Shown: positions 28,801 to 35,736 of the stretch, one piece after another
How the letters are laid out: each line of letters opens with the position of its first letter
Position numbering within the stretch: position 1 is the first letter of the stretch
Source: an uncultured Verrucomicrobia subdivision 3 bacterium
GTDB taxonomy: Bacteria; Verrucomicrobiota; Verrucomicrobiia; Limisphaerales; UBA11358
Reading direction: 5' to 3'
Assembly: GCA_903922735.1 (NCBI GenBank)
Contig: CAIXUZ010000071.1
Location: 40,729-104,728 of the forward strand
DNA length: 64,000 nt
Program-made: the position numbers and the translations under genes
Notes under the pieces: model-generated
What the model was told of the DNA's origin: nothing
Seen by the model: the letters and a program-made list of their open reading frames with translations, nothing else
Database searches by the model: none

Positions 28801-29537
28801 AAACCTTGACGCCGGAGCAGATGGCCGAGGCGGGCGCCGCCACCGACTGGAGTTCCGTGCAGCAGCAGGTTGAATTATTGCAAACCCGGCTCGACGAGAT
28901 GGGGCCGGTCAACCTGGTGGCCATCGAGGAATACGAGGAGACCGAGCAGCGCCACCAGTTCCTTTCCACGCAGCACGATGATTTGGTGAATGCCAAGACT
29001 CAGTTGCTGGAGATCATCAATCGCATCAATACGCAGACGCGCCAGATGTTTATCGAGACGTTCGAGAAAATTCGTGACAATTTCCGCGCGATGTTTGTGG
29101 ACGTGTTTGGCGGCGGCAAGGCGGACTTGGTTTTGTCCGATGAAAACGACGTGCTGGAAAGCGGCATTGAAATCGTCGCCCGCCCGCCCGGCAAGCAATT
29201 GCAGAGCATCTCGCTGCTGTCCGGCGGCGAGCAGACGATGGTCGCCGTGTCGCTCCTGTTCTCCATCTACCAGGTCAAGCCCAGCCCGTTCTGCGTGCTG
29301 GACGAATTGGATGCGCCGCTCGACGAAGCCAACGTGATCCGCTTCGTGAAGATTTTGCAGCGCTTCCTCGCGCATTCGCAATTCGTCATCATCACGCACA
29401 ACAAGCGCACCATCGGCATGGCCGATGTCCTCTACGGCGTGACCATGCAGGAGCACGGCATAAGCAAGATCGTCAGCGTGAAATTTCACAAGGCGGACGA
29501 CCAGCCGCATCTCGTGCCCGCCCTGGCGGGAAGCTAG
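25812..29537 (+). CDS. smc: chromosome segregation SMC ATPase
   Basis: A full-length 1241-residue SMC. The N-terminal ABC half has KNLTVFGFKSFADKTAL and Walker A GPNGCGKSNVSDAIRW. Two long coiled coils (~170-500 and ~680-1000) flank the hinge (around 505-670, with FVTAVENALGHNLQIVLTE). The C-terminal half has the ABC signature LLSGGEQTMVAVSLLF and Walker B FCVLDELDAPLDEANV. It is the core of the SMC-ScpAB condensin that organises the chromosome. The start MYLKNLTVFGF is fixed by homology. scpA, scpB and ftsY are not adjacent. Confidence 0.97.
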   Translation: MYLKNLTVFGFKSFADKTALNFQPGVTAIVGPNGCGKSNVSDAIRWVLGEQSAKALRGGEMADVIFNGTDGRKPMGMGEVSLTLGGVGEESLKAAGVEVSYDEVTLTRRIFRDGGSEYFLNRTPCRLKDIQQLFMGTGVGRTSYSILAQGHITQILSSKPEDRRMIFEEAAGITKFKSQKKESLRKLEYTEQNLLRIADTIKEVKRQIGSLQRQAGKARRYKQIQQELQHLETQLARHQFDVLQGEIGERQATVENLRNEIETGSNDILRFENEISKLRERLMELEHEVAAQQQRGLELKGEAERHESRIHFNQERVHEIESQNLKALEEIAQAEERHRAAQAEVAVITENLAAAEVALTQHKEALQARQNSLREVEDSLRQQQETLRQAQATAFAAAQDLSRVRNELMALDLAKQGNLVRLEKLSAEKVQLEEERVRLASRLQEFTASVELEKLNVATTRGSVEQRQNRLRELQGELHASSQEQDKFLQQQAEKRSRLHVLEQLEGSHEGFDAGAVAALRQSRSVIGSLADRIRVPDQFVTAVENALGHNLQIVLTEQTSSAQEILAELSTNKSGRASVAALAIQQYQDEKQLAFAGEMAPGEKSEAAQHGLQTGQIVHAMSVIHAEPDVEPLLKSLLGRTFIAADLNTATAQIQNGHAGCDFVTLGGDLLNRHGIYTGGYLNKGHHGKAPSSILGRKNQITELQAELNELQERVAEASRRRGALLSEQTELSASLQQAQTELRQQEVAIATREGEFNALTNSSRLLNQKVETVMFEVESLAAQEQEGLQKREALSVRLHELEAREGTAQEQVVALTAQLEELRVARDAAMAALSESKVALASDDQLASSFRQQKTTLGHRLVELSQLVESRRNECSSFISRREQAESEIQDSQANIEKLRHERELVSAQTAETIALKNAQEGEISGRDEALRSQRSRLTELQNQRGSLDVELAQKNMAVQNLREKVQQKYHLNLEDIRSECITITHADEGQPKVETLTPEQMAEAGAATDWSSVQQQVELLQTRLDEMGPVNLVAIEEYEETEQRHQFLSTQHDDLVNAKTQLLEIINRINTQTRQMFIETFEKIRDNFRAMFVDVFGGGKADLVLSDENDVLESGIEIVARPPGKQLQSISLLSGGEQTMVAVSLLFSIYQVKPSPFCVLDELDAPLDEANVIRFVKILQRFLAHSQFVIITHNKRTIGMADVLYGVTMQEHGISKIVSVKFHKADDQPHLVPALAGS

Positions 29538-29689
29538 GCGAAAACACCAGCGCGTCGCCGCGGGTCACCAAGGCAAAATTCACAATCTCCGTTGGTAAAA
29601 ACTTTTTACCAGCGGAAATTTGTTTTGTCGCTTTAGGGTTTGGTTCGCACACCAAGGAGAACCCCGGGGCCACGATGGGTTTTTCCAAA

Positions 29690-29940
29690 AACACTGACTT
29701 GTCGCGCCCGGGAACTGACCTTGGCGGGCGGGACACTTTAGGGTTTTGCGCAGGAACTAACCTTTCTTTGAAAAACACAAACTTGCCCGCTTGAAACACT
29801 AACTTTCCCAGACAAAACACTGACTTGTCCGGACAAAACACTAACTTGCCCGCTCGAAACACTGACTTGTCCGAACAAAACACTAACTGTCCCGCGTCGG
29901 GAAAGTTAGTTCCTTTTGAAACCACTAACTTTCCTTTTGG
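29690..29940 (-). repeat. degenerate 21-bp tandem repeat array C
   Basis: The motif AACACT-n-ACTT and its variants recur at 29690, 29711, 29732, 29753, 29774, 29795, 29816, 29837, 29858 and 29879, exactly 21 bp apart each time. One further unit lies near 29921. On the minus strand the units spell heptapeptides such as AGKLVFC, PDKSVFC and LGKLVFQ inside a long open frame (29473-30390). That frame overlaps smc and a transposase and has no recognisable domain, so I treat the array as DNA repeat. It fills most of the gene-free gap 29538-30058. Sequence is unrelated to arrays A and B, but the phase is the same. Confidence 0.85.
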
Positions 29941-30058
29941 AAAAAAGTTGGTTTTCCGGCGGCAAGGATGAGTGTTTTGGAAAAAACGAGGTTTTTTGGG
30001 GGGAAACAGATGAGAAAATGTCGCCGCAAGATATTGGCACGCCGACCTGCCAAAACCT

Positions 30059-30144
30059 GGGAGCGCCGGCATCCTGCCGGCGAGTTTCGAACGTTCAACA
30101 TCAAGAATCCAAGCTGCACCCGCCGGCTGGAAGCCGGCGCTCCC
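30059..30144. repeat. REP pair (BIME-like) upstream of the RAYT gene
   Basis: GGGAGCGCCGGC (30059-30070) and GCCGGCGCTCCC (30133-30144) are inverted copies of one REP. Each holds its own small palindrome (GCCGGCATCCTGCCGGC at 30066-30082; GCCGGCTGGAAGCCGGC at 30122-30138). An equivalent pair follows the transposase. Confidence 0.85.
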
Positions 30145-30263
30145 GGGTTTCAAGGCTTGTGAGAACGTGGTCGTTTGGTTATTCAACCGCCGTGAGCCAG
30201 TCGTCACCGCGACCGCCAGCATTGCGCCCGGAGTTTCCCTTGTCCTCCGGTGACACTTCCCGG

Positions 30264-30905
30264 GTGGTGACGTCGGTCGAATCACCCCGACCGCATCGGG
30301 GCTGGTATTCGCGGGGCTATCTGCCGCATTGGGATCATCCGGGAATGATTCAGTCGCTGACGTTTCGCCTGGCCGATTCGCTGCCGGCATCGGTCGTGGC
30401 GCGTTGGCAATGGGAACTGGGGAACCGGCCGGAGAGCGCGGCCGCCGACCTGCGCCGGCGCGCGGAAAAGTATCTGGACGCCGGTCACGGTGAATGCTGG
30501 CTGCGTCGGCCGGACATCGCGCAGGTCACGGAGGATGCCCTGTTGCATTTTGACGGCCAGCGCTATCGCCTGCTCGCCTGGTGCGTGATGCCCAATCACG
30601 TTCACGCGCTGATCGAGACCGGCGGCGGCTTTCCCTTGGCGGACATCATCCATTCCTGGAAATCGTTCACGGCGCATCAGGCGAATAAACTTTTGCGGCG
30701 CCAGGGGGAATTCTGGCAGCGCGAATACCTCGACCGCTATCTTCGCAATGCGGAGCATTACGCCCAAGCCGTCGCTTACATCGAGGAAAACCCGGTGAAA
30801 GCCGGTCTGGCGCGGGTAAAGACGGACTGGTCGTGGAGCAGCGCGCGAGTGCGGGCGGCCCAAGCCGGAACCACTGGGAGCGCCGGCATCTTGCCGGCGA
30901 CTTGA
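30264..30905 (+). CDS. REP-associated tyrosine transposase (RAYT, Y1_Tnp/IS200-like)
   Basis: The core runs from GWYSRGYLPHWDHPGMIQSL through FRLADSLP, LLAWCVMPNHVHALIE with the HUH metal-binding pair, FWQREYLDRYLRN, and AVAYIEENPVKAGL with the candidate catalytic Tyr. These single-strand nucleases cleave and join REP hairpins. No in-frame ATG lies near the expected start; GTG 30264 is my choice (213 aa), and ATG 30343 would cut off the conserved first motif. The last residues GSAGILPAT and the stop are encoded by the downstream REP. All active-site residues appear present. Confidence 0.85.
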   Translation: MVTSVESPRPHRGWYSRGYLPHWDHPGMIQSLTFRLADSLPASVVARWQWELGNRPESAAADLRRRAEKYLDAGHGECWLRRPDIAQVTEDALLHFDGQRYRLLAWCVMPNHVHALIETGGGFPLADIIHSWKSFTAHQANKLLRRQGEFWQREYLDRYLRNAEHYAQAVAYIEENPVKAGLARVKTDWSWSSARVRAAQAGTTGSAGILPAT

Positions 30906-30947
30906 CGTTTCTGTCAGCAAACCCGCCGGCTGGAAGCCGGCGCTCCC
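30876..30947. repeat. REP pair (BIME-like) overlapping the RAYT 3' end
   Basis: GGGAGCGCCGGC (30876-30887) is inverted to GCCGGCGCTCCC (30936-30947), with inner palindromes as in the upstream pair. Together with 30059-30144 the arrangement is REP-pair, RAYT, REP-pair, the REPtron layout. Confidence 0.85.
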
Positions 30948-31001
30948 GGTTCACCACTAATAATCCACCGGGCAGGAAATGGTCTTTTCCTCGTCCGGGT
31001 T

Positions 31002-32336
31002 TCATTGCACCGGCCGAATCACGATGCTGTGGCGCACCGGAACCATCGCACTGGCAATGGCGGCGGCGAGCGGGGCGCGTTCGGCTTCCGTGTCGGCGAC
31101 CGCCTTGTCCATGTCGGCTCTCGCTTCCTTGCTGTGGAAAACCTGCTTGATCTGCTTGGTTTCGTAGGCTTGTTTGGCGGCGACAGCGTCATTCACTTGC
31201 TTGTATGCGTCGCAGAATGGATTTTCCACGAAATCGGCGGCGAGGTTCACGCCGCTGGCGAGTTGCGCGGTGGTATAGGTGTTTGTGGTCTGGCCCCAGA
31301 TGATTTGATACTGCGGTGCCGTGGCGTTCTTCACCACGAGGCGGAAGCGGCTCAATTCCTCAAAGAAGGGAACCAGCGTGGTGCCGGAGCGGAGGGAATT
31401 ATCGCTGTTGATCTCGCCTCCGGCGCAGAACGGATACCGGGTGCTGACGACGCTCAAAGTGTTGTTGGCAAAACTTTCCACGGCGTGGCCGCCGGTGGCG
31501 GTGGCGGTTTGTGCGCCGAGGTCCACCGTGAACGTGCCGAGGTCGCCGTCCAACCCCATTGCGCGCAGGAAGGAATAGGCCATCACTAATTGGCCCGCCA
31601 AACCGGGATGAACGCCATCTTTGCCGGAGATCATGTAAGACTCGTTCGTGGTGGCGTAGCGTTGTTCGCCTTCGTAGCCGGCTTTGAACATCGTCCAGAA
31701 AATATCAGCGAAACGGGCGTTCGCATTTTGGGCGATGGCGATGTCAAGGTCCCGCAGAGCGCAGAGGTTTACGTTCAATTCATCGCGGGTATAAGCGCTG
31801 GATTTCGTCCAGCCGGGCACTTTGCCCACGCAGCCGGGCGAGCCGAGCACCACGCGCGCGCCGGCATTCTGCAAACTGCTGACCACGGCGGAATAATTGG
31901 CCACATACCAGTCGCCGTTTTTCACGTCGAACGGCCGGTAGCGATGGTCGTTCATCCCGTAGGACAGTGTGGCCACGGTGGGATTGAAGCGCAGGCAATC
32001 ATTGGTCATGCGCCGGAGAAATCCCTCGGCCGTTTCGCCGCTCCAGCCGAATTGCCGCGCGGTGATCTTCAGTTCCGGCACGCAGACCGTGAGGTAGGTT
32101 TCAATGATCCGCGAATAGATTTTTTGTTCCGTGATGGAATCGCCGATGATCGCCAGCCGGTCGCCGGCCTTCAGCAGCAGCGGCCCCGGTGCGGGTGCCT
32201 TGATGGGGTTGAACTTGATGAAGTAGGCGTTGGTTGGCTTCGGTTCATAGTCAGCGGCCTGCACTTTGCACGGCCAGTTTGCAACGATGACCAAGGCGAA
32301 GATGGGAAGGAAAAGATTTAGACGGTGTTTTTTCAT
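31002..32336 (-). CDS. secreted SGNH/GDSL hydrolase
   Basis: I place the start at MKKHRLNLFLPIF (32336, 444 aa) with a signal peptide ending KVQAADY; the frame opens 12 codons earlier. Block I is IIGDSITEQ with the nucleophile Ser. Block III is YGMNDHRYRPF, and block V is DGVHPGLAG with the catalytic Asp/His. All catalytic residues are present. The ~200-residue C-terminal part (from about GTFTVDLGAQ) is beta-rich, then helical and Glu/Ala-rich. It probably deacylates carbohydrates or other esters in the periplasm or outside the cell. A second SGNH-fold gene lies just upstream. Confidence 0.85.
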   Translation of the reverse strand: MKKHRLNLFLPIFALVIVANWPCKVQAADYEPKPTNAYFIKFNPIKAPAPGPLLLKAGDRLAIIGDSITEQKIYSRIIETYLTVCVPELKITARQFGWSGETAEGFLRRMTNDCLRFNPTVATLSYGMNDHRYRPFDVKNGDWYVANYSAVVSSLQNAGARVVLGSPGCVGKVPGWTKSSAYTRDELNVNLCALRDLDIAIAQNANARFADIFWTMFKAGYEGEQRYATTNESYMISGKDGVHPGLAGQLVMAYSFLRAMGLDGDLGTFTVDLGAQTATATGGHAVESFANNTLSVVSTRYPFCAGGEINSDNSLRSGTTLVPFFEELSRFRLVVKNATAPQYQIIWGQTTNTYTTAQLASGVNLAADFVENPFCDAYKQVNDAVAAKQAYETKQIKQVFHSKEARADMDKAVADTEAERAPLAAAIASAMVPVRHSIVIRPVQ

Positions 32337-32498
32337 TGGGAGTAGTTGTATGGTGCGCATTCTGTCAGACACAGATGATTGGAAGCGACAAGAAAAACAG
32401 GCGCGAACTAGTTTTCAACAGTGAAAACAGTCTGCAGTTTTGAATTTGCTTGCGCCGGGATGATTACACGCCTCCGCTCTTATGGTTGATTTCCAGTG

Positions 32499-33272
32499 TC
32501 AGCGGACGCGCTTGATGAGGACGGCAATCTGTTCGTGAACCTTGGCGGTCAGAACTTCGTAGCCGGCAGCGTTGAGATGTGTGCCGTCTCGAAACAAAGC
32601 CGCATTTATGCTGCCGTCGGCGTTGCGGAACGAGTCGCTAATGTCACAAAACTTCAGCCAGGAGACGTTTCCCAAGCGGGCTTGCAGCCGCTGGTTGATC
32701 TGGTCGGGGATGACACGGCTCGTTGATTTTCCATAGTGATGCGGCAGAATGCCGAGCAGCAGGATTTTCGCTGCGGTCTGCTTGGCGTGCGCCACGGCGC
32801 AGATGGCCTCGATGCCGGCGGCAATTTTCTGGTCGGCATCTTTGCCGATCTTTCTGCCAATGTTTTGGTTGCCGATTTGAATAATGATGAGTTTGGGTGC
32901 AATGCCGTCCAGTTCGCCGTGTTCGATGCGCCATAAAACATGTTCAGTGCGGTCGTAGGAAAAGCCCAAATTTTCCGCGGTGAAGCCCGCAAAGGCGTTG
33001 TCCCAGGCTGAAGGATTCCAAACCGGCGGCGCTGGCGGTTCGCCACCCCAGCTTTGAACGAGGCCATCACCAATGACCACGATTTGGGGCTGATGCGTGC
33101 GGTTGTATGCGAGAATCTCCGCGTGCCGTTTTTGCCAGGCATCATAATTTGCGTCGTCGTGATTCTGGGTGACCGGCGTTGTCGTGACCAGACCGGGTTG
33201 CACCTTGGGGGTGGATGCGCAACCGGCGGCCAGCAGGCACGCAACCGCGAGCGCGGGAACGATGAATTTCAT
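32499..33272 (-). CDS. SGNH-fold lipoprotein lacking the nucleophilic Ser (probable pseudoenzyme)
   Basis: A 257-residue lipoprotein: lipobox LLAAGC with Cys18. The fold matches PAF-acetylhydrolase-like SGNH proteins: IVVIGDGLVQSWGG, AENLGFSYDRTEHVLWRIEH, LIIIQIGNQNIG and RDGTHLNAAGYEVL. In block I the usual GDS is GDG (Gly70), so the nucleophile is missing, while the Asp/His of block V remain. The frame is otherwise intact and well conserved, which argues for a non-catalytic binding role, not decay. It may be anchored in the outer membrane next to the active SGNH enzyme downstream. Confidence 0.75.
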   Translation of the reverse strand: MKFIVPALAVACLLAAGCASTPKVQPGLVTTTPVTQNHDDANYDAWQKRHAEILAYNRTHQPQIVVIGDGLVQSWGGEPPAPPVWNPSAWDNAFAGFTAENLGFSYDRTEHVLWRIEHGELDGIAPKLIIIQIGNQNIGRKIGKDADQKIAAGIEAICAVAHAKQTAAKILLLGILPHHYGKSTSRVIPDQINQRLQARLGNVSWLKFCDISDSFRNADGSINAALFRDGTHLNAAGYEVLTAKVHEQIAVLIKRVR

Positions 33273-33311
33273 TGGCGTGGTTGGTTGGGAGTGGTTGCGT
33301 TCAAAATGGAG

Positions 33312-34763
33312 TCACCACGAATAATGCACGGTATAATTCACCGTGCGTTCCTCGTCCGGCTTGAGCAAGACACGAAATTCAATGGTCTGTGAATCTTTCT
33401 TCGCAAAGTTGTCGGACTTCTGCGTGATTTTCCAATTGCTCCAGCGGTAAAGATGCTCGACGACGCGGATTTCCACCGCCATGTCCTTCTTGCGATTGCG
33501 CAACTTGATGTCGAACGACTCGTCCATCCACTTGTCGGCCTTGTCGAAGTAGAAATCTAATTGTTTGCGTTCGCCGACGAGGTCGAAGGCGTTGCCGGTG
33601 GTCACGCGCACGGTTTCATTGCGCGGCGTGTGGTCAATGGTGTTTTCGCCGACGAATTGCAACTGGCTGTCCGCGTCACGCCGGTAGAAGCGCAGCTTGC
33701 CCGCCGGCAAAGCGATGCCGAGTTGATTGGTCTCGGCGTTCACAAATTCACGTTGGACAATGATTTTCTTGCTGTCGGACTGGCCGTAGTTGCGGTCGTT
33801 GTTCAAACCGTAAAAACGATATCCTTCCGCGCCGTCATAAATGTAAATCGTCGGCGCATATATCTTTTCAGCATGAACAAACTCTACCTGTTTCGTTTCA
33901 CGATCATGCAGCGTTGTGGCCCGCCCGATCGAATAAAGGTGAAATTCATCAAACGCTTTCTCGGTGACGGCGGGAGCCGCAGCATCCGACGCAAGATAAT
34001 TCATTGCCTTCGCTCTCATCATGCCGCCAAAAGCCTTTGCCGGCTGGATTTTATTCACGTCGCCGGCCAGCAACTTGATTTTGGCGTTCTCAAATGTCTT
34101 GCCGCTGTTGTTGTTCATCGTGATCCAGCCGACGATGTCCACGTAGTCGCCTTTCTCCGGCGAAACGAGGTTGTAACTGGCGCTCCAGTCAAACCCGCCG
34201 GTGACGTAGCCGACTTCCGCCTCAAACTTGCCGGATTTGTCGGATTGCAGCAGCCAGTTGAACGCAGGCTTGAGAATCGTGTCGTCGCCCAGGCTGGCAA
34301 AGAGCGGCTGGCCGGGCAGGAAGAATTGCAACTTGCCGTTCACCTCGATGATGGGCTGCTGCGAGCCGCCGCCGGGGATGTAGCCGCTGCGGATGATTTT
34401 TCCGGGAATCAGCTCGCGCGTCTGGGTGTTGTCCTTCATCCGCACCTTTTCAAAATCAACCGTCTTGCCTTCAAACAGGGACAGCAACAAATCCTGCGAG
34501 ACCGGGTCGTTCCGGTAATTCTGTTCAAGGATTTGCAGGGAATGTTTGCCCGCCGGGTCGCGGAGAATCACCGAATCCGGCTCCACTTGCGCCGTTGCAC
34601 CGGCATAGCGCACGGCGTTCGCTCCGGCTTTCAGGTCCAGCGGCACGGAGTCGCGCACGACGGCGAAATTCTGGTTGTAAATGGTGAGCGCCGGTTCCGC
34701 CCGCCCGGGCAGGGCGGAAGCAGCGACGATGATGGCAAGGAGCGGAACAATGAGTTTTTTCAT
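33312..34763 (-). CDS. DUF4139 domain exported protein
   Basis: The start is taken at MKKLIVPLLAIIVAASALPG (34763, 483 aa) with a clear signal peptide. An N-terminal DUF4140-like strand region (LTIYNQNFAVVRDSVPLDLK) precedes the DUF4139 part: WSASYNLV, GWITMNNNSGKTFENAKIKL, LAGDVNKIQ, YSIGRATTLHDRETKQVEF, FYRRDADSQLQFVGENTIDH and the end RTVNYTVHYSW. The family is widespread and of unknown function, probably a periplasmic beta-sandwich. It is likely in one direction-group with the SGNH genes, 39 nt apart. Confidence 0.8.
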   Translation of the reverse strand: MKKLIVPLLAIIVAASALPGRAEPALTIYNQNFAVVRDSVPLDLKAGANAVRYAGATAQVEPDSVILRDPAGKHSLQILEQNYRNDPVSQDLLLSLFEGKTVDFEKVRMKDNTQTRELIPGKIIRSGYIPGGGSQQPIIEVNGKLQFFLPGQPLFASLGDDTILKPAFNWLLQSDKSGKFEAEVGYVTGGFDWSASYNLVSPEKGDYVDIVGWITMNNNSGKTFENAKIKLLAGDVNKIQPAKAFGGMMRAKAMNYLASDAAAPAVTEKAFDEFHLYSIGRATTLHDRETKQVEFVHAEKIYAPTIYIYDGAEGYRFYGLNNDRNYGQSDSKKIIVQREFVNAETNQLGIALPAGKLRFYRRDADSQLQFVGENTIDHTPRNETVRVTTGNAFDLVGERKQLDFYFDKADKWMDESFDIKLRNRKKDMAVEIRVVEHLYRWSNWKITQKSDNFAKKDSQTIEFRVLLKPDEERTVNYTVHYSW

Positions 34764-34889
34764 GGCGGAATTGGATTGGCTTGATTTCACGTTCTATCAA
34801 ATGATTGGACGGAAGCACGCCCAAAATGCTCCTGAAAACTTTCCGGGTTCAACCCCGCCGGCTGAATTGATGTGCGGTGGGAAATCCGT

Positions 34890-35648
34890 TTATTGATCCA
34901 AAGCCTTCATGACTTCGGTCAGACTGCTGTGTTCGTCGGCCAGGATGATGTTGTCAAAATAGGCCGTGGCATTCTCGGTTAAGTGATTGTCTTCACCGAT
35001 ATAGATGCCCCATTTGACCGGGCAGAAATAGGGCGAGACCGAACAGTTCCGGCCCTTGAGTTCATAGACTTTCTGCGTCCCTCTCCAAAACTCCAGAATG
35101 CCGTCGTTGCCCGTCGAGATCTTAGAGTGAATAATCCATTTTTGCCAGATCCCCAACTGCAAGGGCCCCGCGTTCAGATTGATCCGGGGCAGGTGGCCGC
35201 CGCCGGGAAGGCTGATCCGTTCCAAATAGCCGCGCAGCATCCATGTCGCCGAATTGTCTCCCCGCTGAATTTGGAAATAACCGGTGCCGGCGACCCCGGA
35301 GCTCATGTAATTTATGGGGCCTAGTTGAAACAGGCTCTGCCGCGTCGGGTTTTTTTCCGGAACCAGTATCTTGACGCCGATCCAGCGTTCCTGTCCCGAT
35401 TTGATTTTATCCCACCGGACCTCCGATCTCCCGGATCGTTTGGAAGTGGTGTTGAGGATGGTCTTCATCACCTGATTTTTGGGATTTAAGGGATCGGGGA
35501 CAATCATTGGCTCTTCCCCTTCTTTAATTAAGTGGTGAAAAGGATCCCGATCTTCAAACGTCCATGATTCAAGAATCGCCCCTTGGGCGATGGTAAAAAA
35601 GAAGACCGCTCCCGCGCCCAAAAGCCAAGTTGTTAGTCTGCTAATCAT
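34890..35648 (-). CDS. polysaccharide lyase-like protein (heparin lyase I-type fold)
   Basis: A 252-residue protein with a signal peptide (AQGAIL). Segments typical of the Polysacc_lyase jelly-roll are visible: SKRSGRSEVRW, ERWIGVKILVPEK, the W-Q-K-W-I-I-H-S-K strand, GILEFWRGTQKVYELKG and VKWGIYIGEDN. This fold is used by heparin lyase I and related glucuronan/alginate lyases. The substrate is not predictable, and catalytic residues are only partly assignable. A sugar-binding function without lyase activity is possible. Confidence 0.65.
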   Translation of the reverse strand: MISRLTTWLLGAGAVFFFTIAQGAILESWTFEDRDPFHHLIKEGEEPMIVPDPLNPKNQVMKTILNTTSKRSGRSEVRWDKIKSGQERWIGVKILVPEKNPTRQSLFQLGPINYMSSGVAGTGYFQIQRGDNSATWMLRGYLERISLPGGGHLPRINLNAGPLQLGIWQKWIIHSKISTGNDGILEFWRGTQKVYELKGRNCSVSPYFCPVKWGIYIGEDNHLTENATAYFDNIILADEHSSLTEVMKALDQ

Positions 35649-35736
35649 ATGGAATGGAATAGATGCATGAGTAAAATGACCCGTCTGATACGAGTCAAGG
35701 ACGCGTTTAATCGCAACCGGTGATTATTGTTAGCGG

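Noticed and set aside
29473..30390. 305-codon minus-strand open frame
   Set aside because: It overlaps the smc 3' end, array C and the RAYT gene, has no recognisable domain, and its open state follows from repeat composition.
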